DNA of 64,000 nucleotides from Verrucomicrobiota bacterium (GTDB lineage: Bacteria > Verrucomicrobiota > Verrucomicrobiia > Opitutales > Opitutaceae): the NCBI GenBank assembly GCA_023433275.1, contig JAEZDN010000052.1:109744-173743 (forward strand), given 5' to 3'. This document shows positions 35,448 through 45,923 of this stretch, piece after piece. A program made the position numbers and the translations under genes. A model generated the notes under the pieces. The model was not told where the DNA came from. It searched no databases and worked only from the letters and a program-made list of their open reading frames with translations. The stretch's first letter is position 1. The number at the start of each line of letters is the position of its first letter.

Positions 35448-36096
35448 CCGTCGCCGCCATTCCGGTTTCACCCTGGTTGAGGTCATGATCGGGGCGACGC
35501 TGTCGACCTTCATCCTCGCTGCGGTGATGTCCACGTTCCTCTTCCTCGGGCGCAGCGGCGCCAATATCCAAAATTACAACGACATGGAGTCGCAGGCCCG
35601 CAAGGCCCTCGAACTCTTCGCCGAGGACATCCGCCAGGCCAGCGACGCCACTTGGAACAGCAACTCCGACGTCACCCTCACCGTGAACGGCCAGTTCATC
35701 CGGTATTACCTCTCCGCGACGGCCCCGGCGGGCACGACGCCGATTCCCGGGCGCTACTTCTACCGCCTGCCCCCCGCCGCCACGCCGCCCGCCATCCCGG
35801 GGAGCCCGTCCGCCACCAACCTCCTGGTCAGCGGCATCGTGCCGCCTGTCGCCCGCACTTCCGAGGCGGACACGACCTGCACGCCGTTTTTCCGCGCGTA
35901 CTCAATTACCGGCGTCGAATTGACGGCGTTGGAATATGCCGCCCCCAGCGCTGCCGAACTCGCCGCGGTGAAAGGCTCCACCAAGCAGATCCAGATCTCC
36001 CTCGAGGCCATCCGCAGCAACCGGACCGTCGTCGCCGCCACCAATACCGTGCTCTCCGCCCGCTTCATCCTGCGCAACAAGCGTGTCACTGCCTGA
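35407..36096 (+). CDS. Type IV pilin-like minor pilin (PilW type)
   Basis: 229 residues. Prepilin signal HSG-FTLVEVMIGATLSTFILAAVMS, Glu at mature position 5, followed by NDMESQARKALELFAEDIRQAS, the helix typical of PilW/PulJ-like proteins. No counterpart exists in the first copy of the locus. The ATG at 35407 overlaps the upstream pilin; an in-frame ATG at 35416 is as likely. The last residues FILRNKRV fit the usual C terminus of such pilins. Confidence 0.87.
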   Translation: MDSMTTTTRWPAPDRRRHSGFTLVEVMIGATLSTFILAAVMSTFLFLGRSGANIQNYNDMESQARKALELFAEDIRQASDATWNSNSDVTLTVNGQFIRYYLSATAPAGTTPIPGRYFYRLPPAATPPAIPGSPSATNLLVSGIVPPVARTSEADTTCTPFFRAYSITGVELTALEYAAPSAAELAAVKGSTKQIQISLEAIRSNRTVVAATNTVLSARFILRNKRVTA

Positions 36097-36107
36097 TCTT
36101 CCCGCCC

Positions 36108-37529
36108 ATGAACTCCTCGCTCCACCGCCAGCCCCAACAGGGCTCCGTGCTCATCGTCGCGATGATCATCTCGGCCATCATCGGCGTCTCCCTCGCCAGC
36201 TACGTCCGCCTGGGCCTCGCCAGCCAGAAGATCTCCAACCGCGCACTCTACAACAACGCGGCCATGAACCTGGCGGAGAATGGCATGGAGGAGGCCATGT
36301 ATTCGATCAACCAGCAGATCGTGAACGACGCTTACAGTTGGACCGACGACGGCTGGACCCCCGTCGGCTCCAGCGATGTGCGCCGCGAATGGACGAACTA
36401 CACGTTTGACCAGAACGCCACCGGCCGCGCCCGCGTCTATGTCTACAACTACAGCGGGTCCACCAATCCCACCATCGTGGCCCGCTCCACCGTCACCCTG
36501 GGCGGCGGCTCGGCCGCGCCCATCGAGAAGTGGATCCAGGTGCAACTCGCCCGCACCTCGAAGTTCGCGAACGGCCTCGTCGCGAAACAGCAAATCCGCT
36601 TCGCCGGCAACAACGCGACCGTCGACAGCTGGAATTCCGACCCCGACCTCAACCCCGCCACCGCCGCCATTCCCTACAGCGCCACCTCGAAGAACGACGA
36701 GGGCAGCGTCGGCAGCATCGCCGTCACGGTGGACGCCGTGCTCGTGCAGAACGCCGACATCTTCGGCTACGTCGCCACCGGCGGCTCGCCGGCCACCGTC
36801 GGCAGCAACGGTCTCATCGGCCCCTTCGGGACCGCCTCCGGCCACATCGCCCCCGGTCACTCGTCGACGGACTTCAGCGCCAGTTTCGACCCAGTCGCCG
36901 CCCCCGCCGGCAGCTACTACGCGATCGCCGCCATCACCAACAACACGACGCTTCCCGACCCGTCCCACTCGCCCGCGGCCGATGGAAAATACTACTACAC
37001 CTCGACCCAGATCAACTTTAACAACAAGACGCTCAGCATCACGCCCGGCAGGAAGGTCGTCCTGAAGCTGACCGACACTTCCACTTCCATCAACGTCGGC
37101 GGCGGCAGCGGGAACATCAGCATCGGAGCCGCGGCCGCGTTGGAGGTCTATGCTCCCGGCGACATCAAGGTGGCAGGCAACGGCGTCATGAATGGCGGTA
37201 CCACCAACGCCACGGCCAACCAGCCGATCAATTTCCAAATCTGGGGCACCAAGACTTCAGGCACCCAGGACATCCAGATCGCGGGCAATGGCGTGCTCAG
37301 CGGCATCGTGTACGCCCCGCAGGGCTCGGTGAAGATCAACGGCAACGGCGATGTCTCCGGGTCCATCGTGGCCAACGACATCACCATCGTCGGCAACGCC
37401 CTGTTCCACTACGATGAATCCCTCTCCGCCTTCGGTGGCGGCAACCCGTACCGGGTCGTGGCGTGGCGTGAGCTGACCACCGCCGCCCAGCGCGCCACCT
37501 ACAGCGGCAGCGCCATCTTGGGCTGGTAA
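36108..37529 (+). CDS. PilX-like pilus-associated protein with DUF7305-type beta domain, copy 2
   Basis: 473 residues. N-terminal QQGSVLIVAMIISAIIGVSLASYVRLG is a membrane helix of the PilX type, then AMNLAENGMEEAMYSINQQ. The long C-terminal region is rich in Asn, Gly, Thr and Ser with the motifs VDSWNSDPDLNPATAAIPYS, IQIAGNGVLSGIVYAP, VKINGNGDVSGSIVAN and LFHYDESLS, each matched in copy 1 at 31.1 kb. Starts 11 bp after the pilW-like gene. Probably an initiator or tip component of a pilus, or an adhesin; the exact job is not known. Confidence 0.82.
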   Translation: MNSSLHRQPQQGSVLIVAMIISAIIGVSLASYVRLGLASQKISNRALYNNAAMNLAENGMEEAMYSINQQIVNDAYSWTDDGWTPVGSSDVRREWTNYTFDQNATGRARVYVYNYSGSTNPTIVARSTVTLGGGSAAPIEKWIQVQLARTSKFANGLVAKQQIRFAGNNATVDSWNSDPDLNPATAAIPYSATSKNDEGSVGSIAVTVDAVLVQNADIFGYVATGGSPATVGSNGLIGPFGTASGHIAPGHSSTDFSASFDPVAAPAGSYYAIAAITNNTTLPDPSHSPAADGKYYYTSTQINFNNKTLSITPGRKVVLKLTDTSTSINVGGGSGNISIGAAAALEVYAPGDIKVAGNGVMNGGTTNATANQPINFQIWGTKTSGTQDIQIAGNGVLSGIVYAPQGSVKINGNGDVSGSIVANDITIVGNALFHYDESLSAFGGGNPYRVVAWRELTTAAQRATYSGSAILGW

Positions 37530-37644
37530 ACCAAAACCGCGGGCCAGTCATCCAACCGACCGCTCTCCGCCTTGGCCTGGCTGCTCCGCCCTGACCCCGG
37601 CCGCGGGCAGGGCGAGTCCTCCGGACGTCCCGCACCCACCCGAG

Positions 37645-37672
37645 CGGATGCGAAACCTCCGTTCCGCATCCG
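37645..37672. terminator. Hairpin between the pilX copy 2 gene and RNase P RNA
   Basis: CGGATGCGAAAC (37645-37656) pairs with GTTCCGCATCCG (37661-37672) except for one A-C mismatch, with loop CTCC. It lies 116 bp after the pilX stop and on the minus strand about 70 bp after the RNase P 3' end. It could terminate either convergent transcript; no clear T run follows. Confidence 0.5.
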
Positions 37673-37701
37673 ACTCCGCCGATCCCTGGCGCCCAAATGG
37701 A

Positions 37702-37734
37702 GCGGGGCGCGCCGCTGTTCGCGACACGCCCCGC
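37702..37734 (-). terminator. Probable terminator of RNase P RNA
   Basis: GCGGGGCG (37702-37709) pairs with CGCCCCGC (37727-37734). It sits within 10 bp of the inferred 3' end of the RNase P RNA on the minus strand and is followed there by TCCATTTGG, a weak T-rich stretch. Confidence 0.55.
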
Positions 37735-37742
37735 ATGGAGTC

Positions 37743-38187
37743 TAGATTCGAAGCCGGTAAGCCGGATTCTGTGCGACGCTTGCGCGCCGCGATCTTCATT
37801 TCTCTCAACATCCGCCGAAGCGGACCTGCCCGGCCGTGGCCGCTTGCGCGTACCCGGCCGGATGCGACTAACCCGCGGCTATCGGACGGGCCGTCCAGCC
37901 GCCTATTCAGTCTTGCACCGGATTGGGTTTTTCGTGCCGCCGTCGTTGCCTTCGGCGCGGTGGGCTCTTACCCCACCTTTTCACCCTTACCCGCCCGGAT
38001 CCCGGAACCCAGACCCTGGAGCCTGGCCCCCAGAACCCGACCAGGCGGTATGTTCTCTGTGACACTGTCCATCGCGGCGCCTTGACGCACCGCTTCCCCC
38101 CTTTCGCGGGGAATCCTGCCCTGTGGTGTCCGGACTTTCCTCTCCGTTGTTCAATGAACCCGGAGCGAAGATCTGGCTCCGAAACTA
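37743..38187 (-). ncRNA. rnpB: RNase P RNA, bacterial class A
   Basis: Read on the minus strand, the conserved core is clear: GGAGAGGAAAGTCCGGACACC (38140 region), ACAGGGCAGG (CR I), GGGTAAGAGCCCACCGC, the GACGGCCCG/GGGTTAGTCG region, and the 3' end ACAGAATCCGGCTTACCGGCTTC. P1 forms between GTTTCGGAGCC at the 5' end and GGCTTCGAA at the 3' end, fixing the limits at about 38187 and 37743. At about 445 nt it is longer than the usual 350-400; the excess is in a GC-rich, repetitive arm (37993-38042) at the position of P12. This RNA matures the 5' ends of tRNAs. Its 5' end coincides with the stop of the zinc-ribbon gene. Confidence 0.95.
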
Positions 38188-38889
38188 GGATTGCCAATAC
38201 ACCACCCGGCCACACTGGTCGCAAGTGGCAATTTCCGACCCCGTGCGCGCCATCACCTCGATGTGCGTGGGCACCTTCAGGTGACACCCGCCGCACCGCC
38301 CGCCATTCACGGGCACGCACACCGGATGCCCCGGCTTGATGGCCAGGCGATCGTAGAGCTTGAGCTGTGACTCGGCGACCGCCGGGCGCGCCGCCTCGAC
38401 CGCTTCCACCGCGTTCTTCACCTCCACCTGCAGCTGCGCCTCGCGGTCCCGTAGCGTGCGAATCTTCGCCTCATGACCCGAGATATTGGCCTTCAATTCC
38501 GCCTCGGCCGCCGCGAAGCGCTTCTTCGCCTCGTCGATCTCGTACATGATCTTCAGTTCCTCTTCCTCAAATCCGCTAATCAACGCCTCCGTCGCCTCGA
38601 TCTCATGCGTGAGGGCCTTGTATTCGTCGTTCTTGCGCACTTCCAGCTGCTGCGTGCGGTACTTGGCCGCCTTCCCCTCCGCTCCCTTGATTTCGATCTC
38701 CAGGAGCTTCTTTTTCGATTCCAACCCGTGCCACTCCGCCTTGGCGGCCTCAATCGCCGCCTTTTCCGCCGCAATCCGGGCCTCCACCGCCGCAATCTCC
38801 CGCGGCACCGCCCTCAACTGCTGCTCGAGGCTCAATCGCCGACTGTCGCGTTCCTGCACCACGAGCAACGGGGCGATACTGAAAGCCAT
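38185..38889 (-). CDS. Coiled-coil protein with C4-type zinc ribbon (CT398-like)
   Basis: 234 residues. Residues about 10-175 are a long coiled coil rich in Glu, Ala and Lys. The end is a zinc ribbon with cysteines in GGRCGGCHLKVP and ATCDQCGRVVYW (C-x-x-C pairs). This matches the widespread family of uncharacterised zinc-ribbon, C4-type proteins containing a coiled-coil hairpin; some members have been linked to secretion or flagellar partners, but no function is firm. Its TAG stop (38185-38187) overlaps the 5' end of RNase P RNA, so the two are likely co-transcribed or rnpB has a promoter inside this gene. Confidence 0.85.
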   Translation of the reverse strand: MAFSIAPLLVVQERDSRRLSLEQQLRAVPREIAAVEARIAAEKAAIEAAKAEWHGLESKKKLLEIEIKGAEGKAAKYRTQQLEVRKNDEYKALTHEIEATEALISGFEEEELKIMYEIDEAKKRFAAAEAELKANISGHEAKIRTLRDREAQLQVEVKNAVEAVEAARPAVAESQLKLYDRLAIKPGHPVCVPVNGGRCGGCHLKVPTHIEVMARTGSEIATCDQCGRVVYWQS

Positions 38890-39156
38890 AGACCGGCCAC
38901 TGTGCGGGCACGTCCGGCACCGTCAATTTAATCCCTCGCCCCGACGATTTTAGTGGCTCTCAGCCCACTATTCCGCTCGTGCCCCAGGCCCGGTCATGAC
39001 GGGCAAACGGATCGGAATTTTCGTTCCGGTAACTCCGCCCAGGCAAGCCACTAACAAACCATGTTTTGCGACCCGAAATACCGCCATTTTTCCCTAGAAA
39101 AACGTTGTCGAAATCACGGTTATCCGAGAACTTTTTGCCTTACTTTTTCGCTCTGA

Positions 39157-41658
39157 ATGTCTGACCAAAACGAAGCCCCTTCCGCCGCTCAAAACAACCC
39201 CGGTGCCGAGACCTACGACGCCAATAAACTCGGCCAGCTGAAAGGCCTCGAGGCCGTGCGCAAGAAGCCCGGCATGTACATCGGCGGCACTGACGAGCGC
39301 GCCCTTCACCACTGCGTTTCCGAGGTTCTCGACAACTCCGTCGACGAACACCTCGCCGGCCACTGCACCAAGATCGACGTCACCATCCACGTCGACGGCT
39401 CCATCGGCATCCGCGACGACGGCCGCGGCATCCCCGTCGACATCAACAAGGACTCCGGCCTGCCCGGCGTCGAGTTGGTGATGACCACCCTTCACTCCGG
39501 CGGCAAGTACGGCCAGGGCGGCTACAAATTCTCCGGCGGCACCCACGGCGTCGGCGCCAAGTGCGTCTACGCCGTCTCCGAATGGTTCGAGGGCGAGGTC
39601 TCCCGCGACGGCCAGATCCACCACTTGACCTTCGAGCGCGGCAAGACCACCAAGAAACTCGAGGTCATCGGCAAGGCCACGGGCACCGGCACCCTCATCA
39701 CCTTCAAGCCCGACGCCGAGATCTTCCGCGAGACCACCGTCTTCCAGGCCGACCGCATCGCGCAGCGCCTGCGCGAGCTCGCCTTCCTCAATTCCGGCCT
39801 GCGCATCAACTTCCTCGACGAGCGCCCCGCCACCCCGAAACCCGAGACTTATTTCTACAAGGACGGCGTCGTCGAGTTCGTGAAGCAGATCAACACCGGC
39901 AAGACCGCCCTCCACCCCACGCCGATCCGCATCGCCAAGGAACTCAAGACCACCCTCGACGACAAGCCCGTCGAAATCCACGCCGAGATCGTCCTGCAGT
40001 ACAACGATTCCTACAACGATCTCGTCCTCTGCTACACCAACACGATCCACAACCCCGACGGCGGCACCCACCTCTCCGGCTTCCGCAGCGCCCTCACCCG
40101 CGCGATCAACCAATTCTCCAAGGCCAATAATCTCCTCAAGGACAAGGATCCGCAGATCACCGGCGACGACGTCCGCGAGGGCCTCGCCGCCGTCATCTCG
40201 ATCAAGCACAGCGACCCGAAGTTCGAGTCCCAGACCAAGGTCAAGCTGCTGTCCCCCGAGGTCGAGAGCATCGTCGGCTCCCTCTCCTACGAGGGCCTGA
40301 TGTTCTACTTCGAGGCCAACCCGCCCGTCGCCAAGCGCATCGTCGAAAAGGCCCTCACCGCCGCCCGCGCCCGCGAGGCCGCCCGCAAGGCCCGCGAGAC
40401 CATCCGCAAGGGCGCCCTCTCCGGCGGCGGCCTCCCCGGCAAGCTCGCCGACTGCTCCGAAAAGGACCCCTCGATCTGCGAACTCTACATCGTCGAGGGC
40501 GACTCCGCCGGCGGTTCCGCCAAGCAGGGCCGCGATCGCCGCTACCAGGCCATCCTCCCGCTGCGCGGCAAGCTCATCAACTCCGAGAAGGCCCAGCTCG
40601 ACAAGGTCCTCAACAACGAGGAAATCCGCACCCTCATCACCGCCATCGGCACAGGCATCGGCACCGGCGAGGACGACTCGTCCTTCCGGATCGAGAAAAC
40701 CCGCTACCACAAGATCATCATCATGACCGACGCCGATGTGGACGGCTCCCACATCCGCACCCTGCTGCTCACCTTCCTCTACCGGCAGATGAAGGGCATC
40801 ATCGACCACGGCTACGTCTACATCGCCCAGCCACCCCTCTACAAAATCAAGCGCAAGAAACGCGAGCAGTACGTCGACAACGACGAGCAGCTCAACCGCA
40901 TCCTCCTCGAGCTCGGCGCCGAGGACATCCTCGTCGCTCCCGCCGGCCCCGGCCAGGCGCCCATCGCCCCCGCCGTCCTCGACCAGGTGGTCGAGATGCT
41001 CGCCGCCCTCGAGAAACTCGGCCACGGCATCACGCGCTACGGCGCCTCCCTCGCCGAATACCTCGACCAGCAGAACAAGGAAACCCACGAGCTTCCACGC
41101 TACATCGCCCGCATCCGCGAGGGCAACAAGGAGTCCCACCAGTTCCTCGCCGATGACAAGGCCCGCGCGGCCTTCGATGCCGCCCACCCGGAAAACGCCG
41201 CCGGCTCCACCCCGCCCCTCACCATGCGCCGCACCAGCGTGCACGAGATCTTCGAGGGCATCGAGATGACCAAGCTCCTGAAGGCGCTCGCCCAGGCCGG
41301 CCTCGACATCAGCTCCTTCGCCCCGTCGGCCTCGCCGCGCTACACCTTCACCGAGAACGCGGGCACGAAGAACGAGACCAAGACCGACCTGTTCTCCCCG
41401 CTCGACATCATCGCCCAGATCCGCGCCAACGGCCGCAAGGGCCTCTCCATCCAACGCTACAAGGGTCTGGGTGAAATGAACCCCAAGCAGCTCTACGAAA
41501 CCACGATGGACCCCGACCATCGCCGCCTGCTGAAGGTCAGCATCAACGACGCCGCCAAGGCCGACGCCCTCTTCACCCTCCTCATGGGCGACGAGGTCCC
41601 CCCCCGCCGCCAGTTCATCGAGGACAACGCCCTGAACGTCCAGTACCTGGACGTTTAA
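39157..41658 (+). CDS. gyrB: DNA gyrase subunit B
   Basis: 833 residues. The ATPase subunit of gyrase, which drives negative supercoiling. ATP-binding GHKL motifs: EVLDNSVDEHLAG (Asn box), IRDDGRGIPVD and GGTHGVGAKCVYAVS (usually GLHGVGxSVVNAL; the Cys-Val-Tyr variant is unusual but within the fold). The TOPRIM domain shows IVEGDSAGGSAKQGRDR (catalytic Glu) and IIIMTDADVDGSHIRTL. The C terminus has RYKGLGEMNPKQLYETTMDP. Several short insertions (about 590-680, Ala-rich) are within the TOPRIM insert region. No Shine-Dalgarno precedes the ATG. gyrA follows after 90 bp. Confidence 0.97.
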   Translation: MSDQNEAPSAAQNNPGAETYDANKLGQLKGLEAVRKKPGMYIGGTDERALHHCVSEVLDNSVDEHLAGHCTKIDVTIHVDGSIGIRDDGRGIPVDINKDSGLPGVELVMTTLHSGGKYGQGGYKFSGGTHGVGAKCVYAVSEWFEGEVSRDGQIHHLTFERGKTTKKLEVIGKATGTGTLITFKPDAEIFRETTVFQADRIAQRLRELAFLNSGLRINFLDERPATPKPETYFYKDGVVEFVKQINTGKTALHPTPIRIAKELKTTLDDKPVEIHAEIVLQYNDSYNDLVLCYTNTIHNPDGGTHLSGFRSALTRAINQFSKANNLLKDKDPQITGDDVREGLAAVISIKHSDPKFESQTKVKLLSPEVESIVGSLSYEGLMFYFEANPPVAKRIVEKALTAARAREAARKARETIRKGALSGGGLPGKLADCSEKDPSICELYIVEGDSAGGSAKQGRDRRYQAILPLRGKLINSEKAQLDKVLNNEEIRTLITAIGTGIGTGEDDSSFRIEKTRYHKIIIMTDADVDGSHIRTLLLTFLYRQMKGIIDHGYVYIAQPPLYKIKRKKREQYVDNDEQLNRILLELGAEDILVAPAGPGQAPIAPAVLDQVVEMLAALEKLGHGITRYGASLAEYLDQQNKETHELPRYIARIREGNKESHQFLADDKARAAFDAAHPENAAGSTPPLTMRRTSVHEIFEGIEMTKLLKALAQAGLDISSFAPSASPRYTFTENAGTKNETKTDLFSPLDIIAQIRANGRKGLSIQRYKGLGEMNPKQLYETTMDPDHRRLLKVSINDAAKADALFTLLMGDEVPPRRQFIEDNALNVQYLDV

Positions 41659-41662
41659 CCCC

Positions 41663-41740
41663 AATCTTTCTCGTTCTCCTAATCGTTCTCGTTCTCGGGA
41701 ACGGGAGAGAACGAGAAAGAGAACGATAACGAGAAAGATT
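41663..41740. repeat. Near-palindromic low-complexity spacer between gyrB and gyrA
   Basis: Two 34-nt arms (41663-41696 and 41707-41740) are reverse complements at about 29 of 34 positions by eye, around the 10-nt loop GGGAACGGGA. Both arms are built from TCGTTCTC and CTTTCTC words. The transcript would fold into a long stem-loop filling almost the whole spacer. There is no T tract, so a simple terminator is unlikely. Confidence 0.92.
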
Positions 41741-41748
41741 TAAAAGCA

Positions 41749-44307
<2,559 letters not shown>

Positions 44308-44329
44308 TCGCCCAGCCAGCGCCACTCCT

Positions 44330-44354
44330 GTAGGGCGGGATCCCTGATCCCGCC
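44330..44354 (+). repeat. REP-like element with GTAG head
   Basis: GTAGGGCGGGATCCCTGATCCCGCC: the GTAG head is followed by the perfect 9-bp stem GGCGGGATC/GATCCCGCC with loop CCT. It lies 22 bp after the gyrA stop, where it may act as a terminator-like hairpin. The rest of the 291-bp gap before ptsN shows no gene; it holds two imperfect copies of GCGTGAATCT-TTCGC just before the ptsN start. Confidence 0.75.
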
Positions 44355-44598
44355 TTCACCCGCCCGCTTGGAGCGCGCGCGACCCGTGCGCCGCCGCGCC
44401 AATCGCCGCGGATCCCATCCGCGCATTTCCCTCCGGTCTGCATGGCTCCGCCGCCACTTTCTTCCTGTGCAAGGGTTCGAGCTTTGCCTTCACCCTGCCC
44501 TCGATCCGGCCGCGTGAATCTTTCGCGCGCGCGTCGCGATCGCGATCCACTCCGGCCTTGCCTTCGCCCGGGGCGTGAATCTCTTTTCGCTCTAGATC

Positions 44599-45078
44599 AT
44601 GGCCACCCGTCTCTCCAGTTTGCTCGCGCCCGAGCGCATCATTCTTTCGCTGCAAAGCACCAAGCGAACCGCCGCCCTCCAGGAAGTGGCCAAGCTGCTC
44701 GAGGCCGACGCCAACGTCGCCAATTTCGCGGGCTTCTACAACGAGCTCCTCGCGCGCGAGCGCCTCGACACGACCTGTCTCGGCAACGAGGTCGCCCTGC
44801 CCCACGCCCGCACCGAGCACGTGAAGAAGATCGTCCTCGCCGTCGGCCGCAGCGCCAACGGCGTGCTCTTCGAGAACTGCAATCAGACCGTGAAGCTCAT
44901 GTTCGTGCTGGGCACGCCGAAGAACAACCCAACCGACTACCTCATCCTCGTCGGCGCGCTCTGCCGCCTCATCAAGGACGAGTCCAGCCGCGCCGCCCTC
45001 CTCGCCGCCCCCACCCCCGAGGCCTTCATCGCCACCGTGATCGAGCTGGAAAACAAGCTCCTCGGCCCGGCGAAGTGA
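44599..45078 (+). CDS. ptsN: PTS IIA-Ntr-like domain protein
   Basis: 159 residues, a single EIIA domain of the mannitol/fructose-nitrogen class. The phosphorylated histidine is His69 in LGNEVALPHARTEH; the upstream TKRTAALQEVAKLLE helix and the downstream VKLMFVLGTPKNNPTDYLILVGAL segment are typical. In this group the protein usually acts in a regulatory phosphorelay rather than in sugar uptake. No HPr or EI gene is nearby. The TTTTCGCTCT-ATG context resembles that before gyrB. Confidence 0.88.
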   Translation: MATRLSSLLAPERIILSLQSTKRTAALQEVAKLLEADANVANFAGFYNELLARERLDTTCLGNEVALPHARTEHVKKIVLAVGRSANGVLFENCNQTVKLMFVLGTPKNNPTDYLILVGALCRLIKDESSRAALLAAPTPEAFIATVIELENKLLGPAK

Positions 45079-45085
45079 CGCGCCG

Positions 45086-45183
45086 GTAGGGCCGGTCTGT
45101 GACCGGCCGACTTGATAGAATCTTCGCCCTCTTTTCATTCCGAGTTCACGGGCCAAACCGGCCGGTCACAGACCGGCCCTTCC
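45086..45183. repeat. Inverted REP pair (BIME-like) upstream of the RAYT remnant
   Basis: REP 1 (45086-45108) is GTAGG plus the stem GGCCGGTC/GACCGGCC with loop TGT. REP 2 (45160-45178 and flank) is its exact reverse complement (loop ACA). The two face each other across 51 bp. The same two sequences recur at 45770-45862, after the transposase remnant. Confidence 0.92.
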
Positions 45184-45185
45184 CG

Positions 45186-45786
45186 ATGAACCCCACCACC
45201 CGTTTCACGCGCCGTCACCCCCCCACATTGGGAGGTCGAGCATCGCGCTACTTCGTCACCGTTCGCTGCGCCGACAGCCTTCCTCGGGAGGCCGTGCTAC
45301 GATTAACCGAACTCGCCGAAACCCAACGTACGATCGAAGCACGCTCCGAGGCTTTCGCTGCTCACCAACGACACATCTTCCGCACGTTGGAAAAACACCT
45401 CGATAGCGGCCACGGCTCCTGACCCCTCCGCGACCCCAACGCGGCCCGCATCGTCCGCGATGAGCTGATCGGACTGCATGACCGGCAGATAACCGTGCCG
45501 CACTTCACCCTCATGCCCAACCACTGGCATGCCCTGATCGTTCCACCCCTTGATTCTCCTCCCTTCGCTGTCTGCCATCATGAAGCGCGTGAAGGGACGC
45601 ACCGCCAAACACCTGCGGCCCCTCATCGGCGGCAAAGGACCAGTTTGGCAACGTGAGTGGTTCGACCGCTGGATCCGCGGCGACGCCGAATGGGAAAAAT
45701 GCATCGCCTACATCCGCAACAACCCAGTCAAAGCCGGTCTCGCATTTGGTCGGACCATCTCTGGACCAAGTAGGGCCGGTCTGTGA
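45186..45786 (+). pseudogene. RAYT (REP-associated tyrosine transposase, Y1/IS200-like) remnant
   Basis: The pieces are collinear with a RAYT but broken twice. Part 1 (45186-45422) has SRYFVTVRCADSLP and stops at an in-frame TGA after LDSGHGS. Reading through that stop gives RDPNAARIVRDELI, then HFTLMPNHWHALIVPP, the metal-binding PNHxH signature. A +1 frame change near 45545-45580 is then needed to reach MKRVKGRTAKHLRPLIG, WQREWFDRWIRGDAEWEKC and YIRNNPVKAGLA, the usual RAYT C terminus. The family cuts REPs carrying a GTAG head, and such REPs flank it on both sides. Sequencing error could explain one lesion, hardly both. Confidence 0.88.
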
Positions 45787-45862
45787 CCGGCCGAAAATCT
45801 CCGCTTTCGCCTCCATTCCCGTTTCGCCTATCAGATCCATGCCGGTCACAGACCGGCCCTAC
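45770..45862. repeat. Inverted REP pair (BIME-like) downstream of the RAYT remnant
   Basis: REP 3 (45770-45792) is identical to REP 1: GTAGG and stem GGCCGGTC/GACCGGCC. REP 4 (45841-45862) is the reverse orientation and ends in CCCTAC, the complement of GTAGGG. Together with the upstream pair this frames the broken transposase between two matching head-to-head units, ending 62 bp before corA. Confidence 0.92.
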
Positions 45863-45923
45863 CCCAACTTCCCACCCCGGGCTTGCCACCGCACGGCCCC
45901 GCCGCGAGCATCCCTCGTCACCC

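Noticed and set aside
38890..39156. Possible replication origin upstream of gyrB
   Set aside because: The gap is AT-richer than its surroundings but I see no cluster of TTATCCACA-type DnaA boxes (only a single partial TTATCCG), and dnaA or dnaN is not nearby.
39094..41664. An open frame of 856 codons on the minus strand across all of gyrB
   Set aside because: It is the complement of a highly biased gene: strong C/G at third positions removes stops in the matching antisense frame. The translation is low-complexity (Gly, Val, Asp, Leu, Ala) and resembles no family. gyrB is beyond doubt.
45186..45786. Programmed frameshift keeping the RAYT active
   Set aside because: Besides the frame change there is an in-frame TGA, and no slippery run such as A6G or poly-T occurs at the junction. 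Two independent lesions fit decay better.
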